Part shown: in pieces, positions 63,701 to 64,000 of the stretch
How positions within the stretch are numbered: the first letter of the stretch is position 1
How the letters are laid out: every line of letters starts with the position of its first letter
Program-made: the position numbers and the translations under genes
NCBI RefSeq assembly: GCF_042242105.1
Contig: NC_092014.1
Location: 6,111,874-6,175,873, forward strand
Direction of reading: 5' to 3'
DNA: 64,000 bases
Source of the DNA: Pempheris klunzingeri
Taxonomy: Eukaryota; Chordata; Actinopteri; Acropomatiformes; Pempheridae
The notes under the pieces: generated by a model
Databases searched by the model: none
What the model saw: only the letters and a program-made list of their open reading frames with translations
What the model was told of the DNA's origin: nothing

Positions 63701-64000
63701 ATGTCTCCGTCCGGCCGTCCCGACACGGTCCGGCTGGTGTTCCTCGGGGCGGCGGGGGTCGGCAAGACTGCGCTCATCCACCGGTTCCTCCACGACCGCT
63801 TCGAGCACAAGTACACGCGCACGGTCGAGGAGCTTCACGTGCTGGAGTACGACACCGTGGGGCCCGGGAAGATGCGTCTGGAGATCCTGGACACGAGCGG
63901 GAGCTACTCCTTCCCGGCCATGCGGGAGCTCAGCATCAGACACAGCGACGCGTTCGCGCTCGTGTACGCGGTGGACGACCCCGGGTCCCTCCAGGAGGTG
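63701..64000 (+). CDS. Ras-family small GTPase, Ras-dva-like, 5' part (cut by window end)
   Basis: The first 100 codons are open with no intron seen. The P-loop GAAGVGKT is at residues 16-23, the switch I region YTRTVEE at 38-44, and the G3 motif DTSG at 64-67, followed by SYSFPAM. Position 68, equivalent to Ras Gln61, is Ser, so intrinsic GTP hydrolysis may be low. DTSG.(Y/H).FPAM places it near the Rasd/Rhes, Di-Ras and Ras-dva groups. The run VRLVFLGAAGVGKTALI followed by RTVEELH is, as I recall it, most like Ras-dva, a vertebrate family with roles in anterior ectoderm patterning that placental mammals lack. NKxD, SAK and the C-terminus lie beyond 64,000. The start was chosen from its position after the TATA box and the motif spacing. 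GC-rich. Ras superfamily is certain; the subfamily is only probable. Confidence 0.85.
   Translation, partial: MSPSGRPDTVRLVFLGAAGVGKTALIHRFLHDRFEHKYTRTVEELHVLEYDTVGPGKMRLEILDTSGSYSFPAMRELSIRHSDAFALVYAVDDPGSLQEV

Overview
This is vertebrate genomic DNA, almost certainly from a ray-finned (percomorph-type) teleost. The genes are intron-rich with GT-AG splice sites, the introns are short, CA/TG microsatellites are very dense, and several dispersed repeats look like ones common in percomorph genomes. No prokaryotic features, operons, CRISPR arrays or viral genes were seen. The exon structures below were built by hand: I translated both strands, joined exons at GT-AG borders with matching reading phase, and compared the peptides with family members I know. 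No alignment was run.

Layout: (1) about 1-6,775, + strand: the 3' seven coding exons of a fringe glycosyltransferase (lfng by gene order), then its 3' UTR, which carries a C27 tract and a fold-back repeat. (2) 6,776-10,090: repeat-filled intergenic DNA with a decayed LINE inside another dispersed repeat. (3) 10,092 to about 34,700, - strand: ttyh3 (tweety family member 3), 14 coding exons, 554 codons before the stop, with a CpG-rich probable promoter near 34.4-35.0 kb. (4) 36,393-46,290, - strand: iqce (IQ domain-containing protein E), 21 coding exons, 725 residues. (5) 46.3-51.9 kb: no recognisable gene, but a perfect 24-bp inverted repeat. (6) 52,263-58,202, + strand: fscn1 (fascin), 5 coding exons, 495 residues. 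(7) 58.2-63.5 kb: repeats, including a Tc1-like remnant split by a second inverted-repeat element. (8) 63,571-64,000, + strand: TATA box and first 100 codons of a Ras-family GTPase that resembles Ras-dva, cut by the window edge.

The order lfng-ttyh3-iqce-fscn1 matches the human 7p22 neighbourhood (LFNG, TTYH3, IQCE; FSCN1 in the same band), so this is an old vertebrate block and not an accessory island. The genes do not form one pathway: Notch glycosylation in the Golgi, a plasma-membrane tweety protein, a ciliary Hedgehog-linked scaffold, and actin bundling. I found no clear undescribed multi-gene system. The observations most worth a second look are dinucleotide repeats lying directly against splice sites in all four complete or partial multi-exon genes, the perfect hairpin at 49,981-50,038, the nested transposon remnant, and the Ras-dva-like gene beside fscn1.
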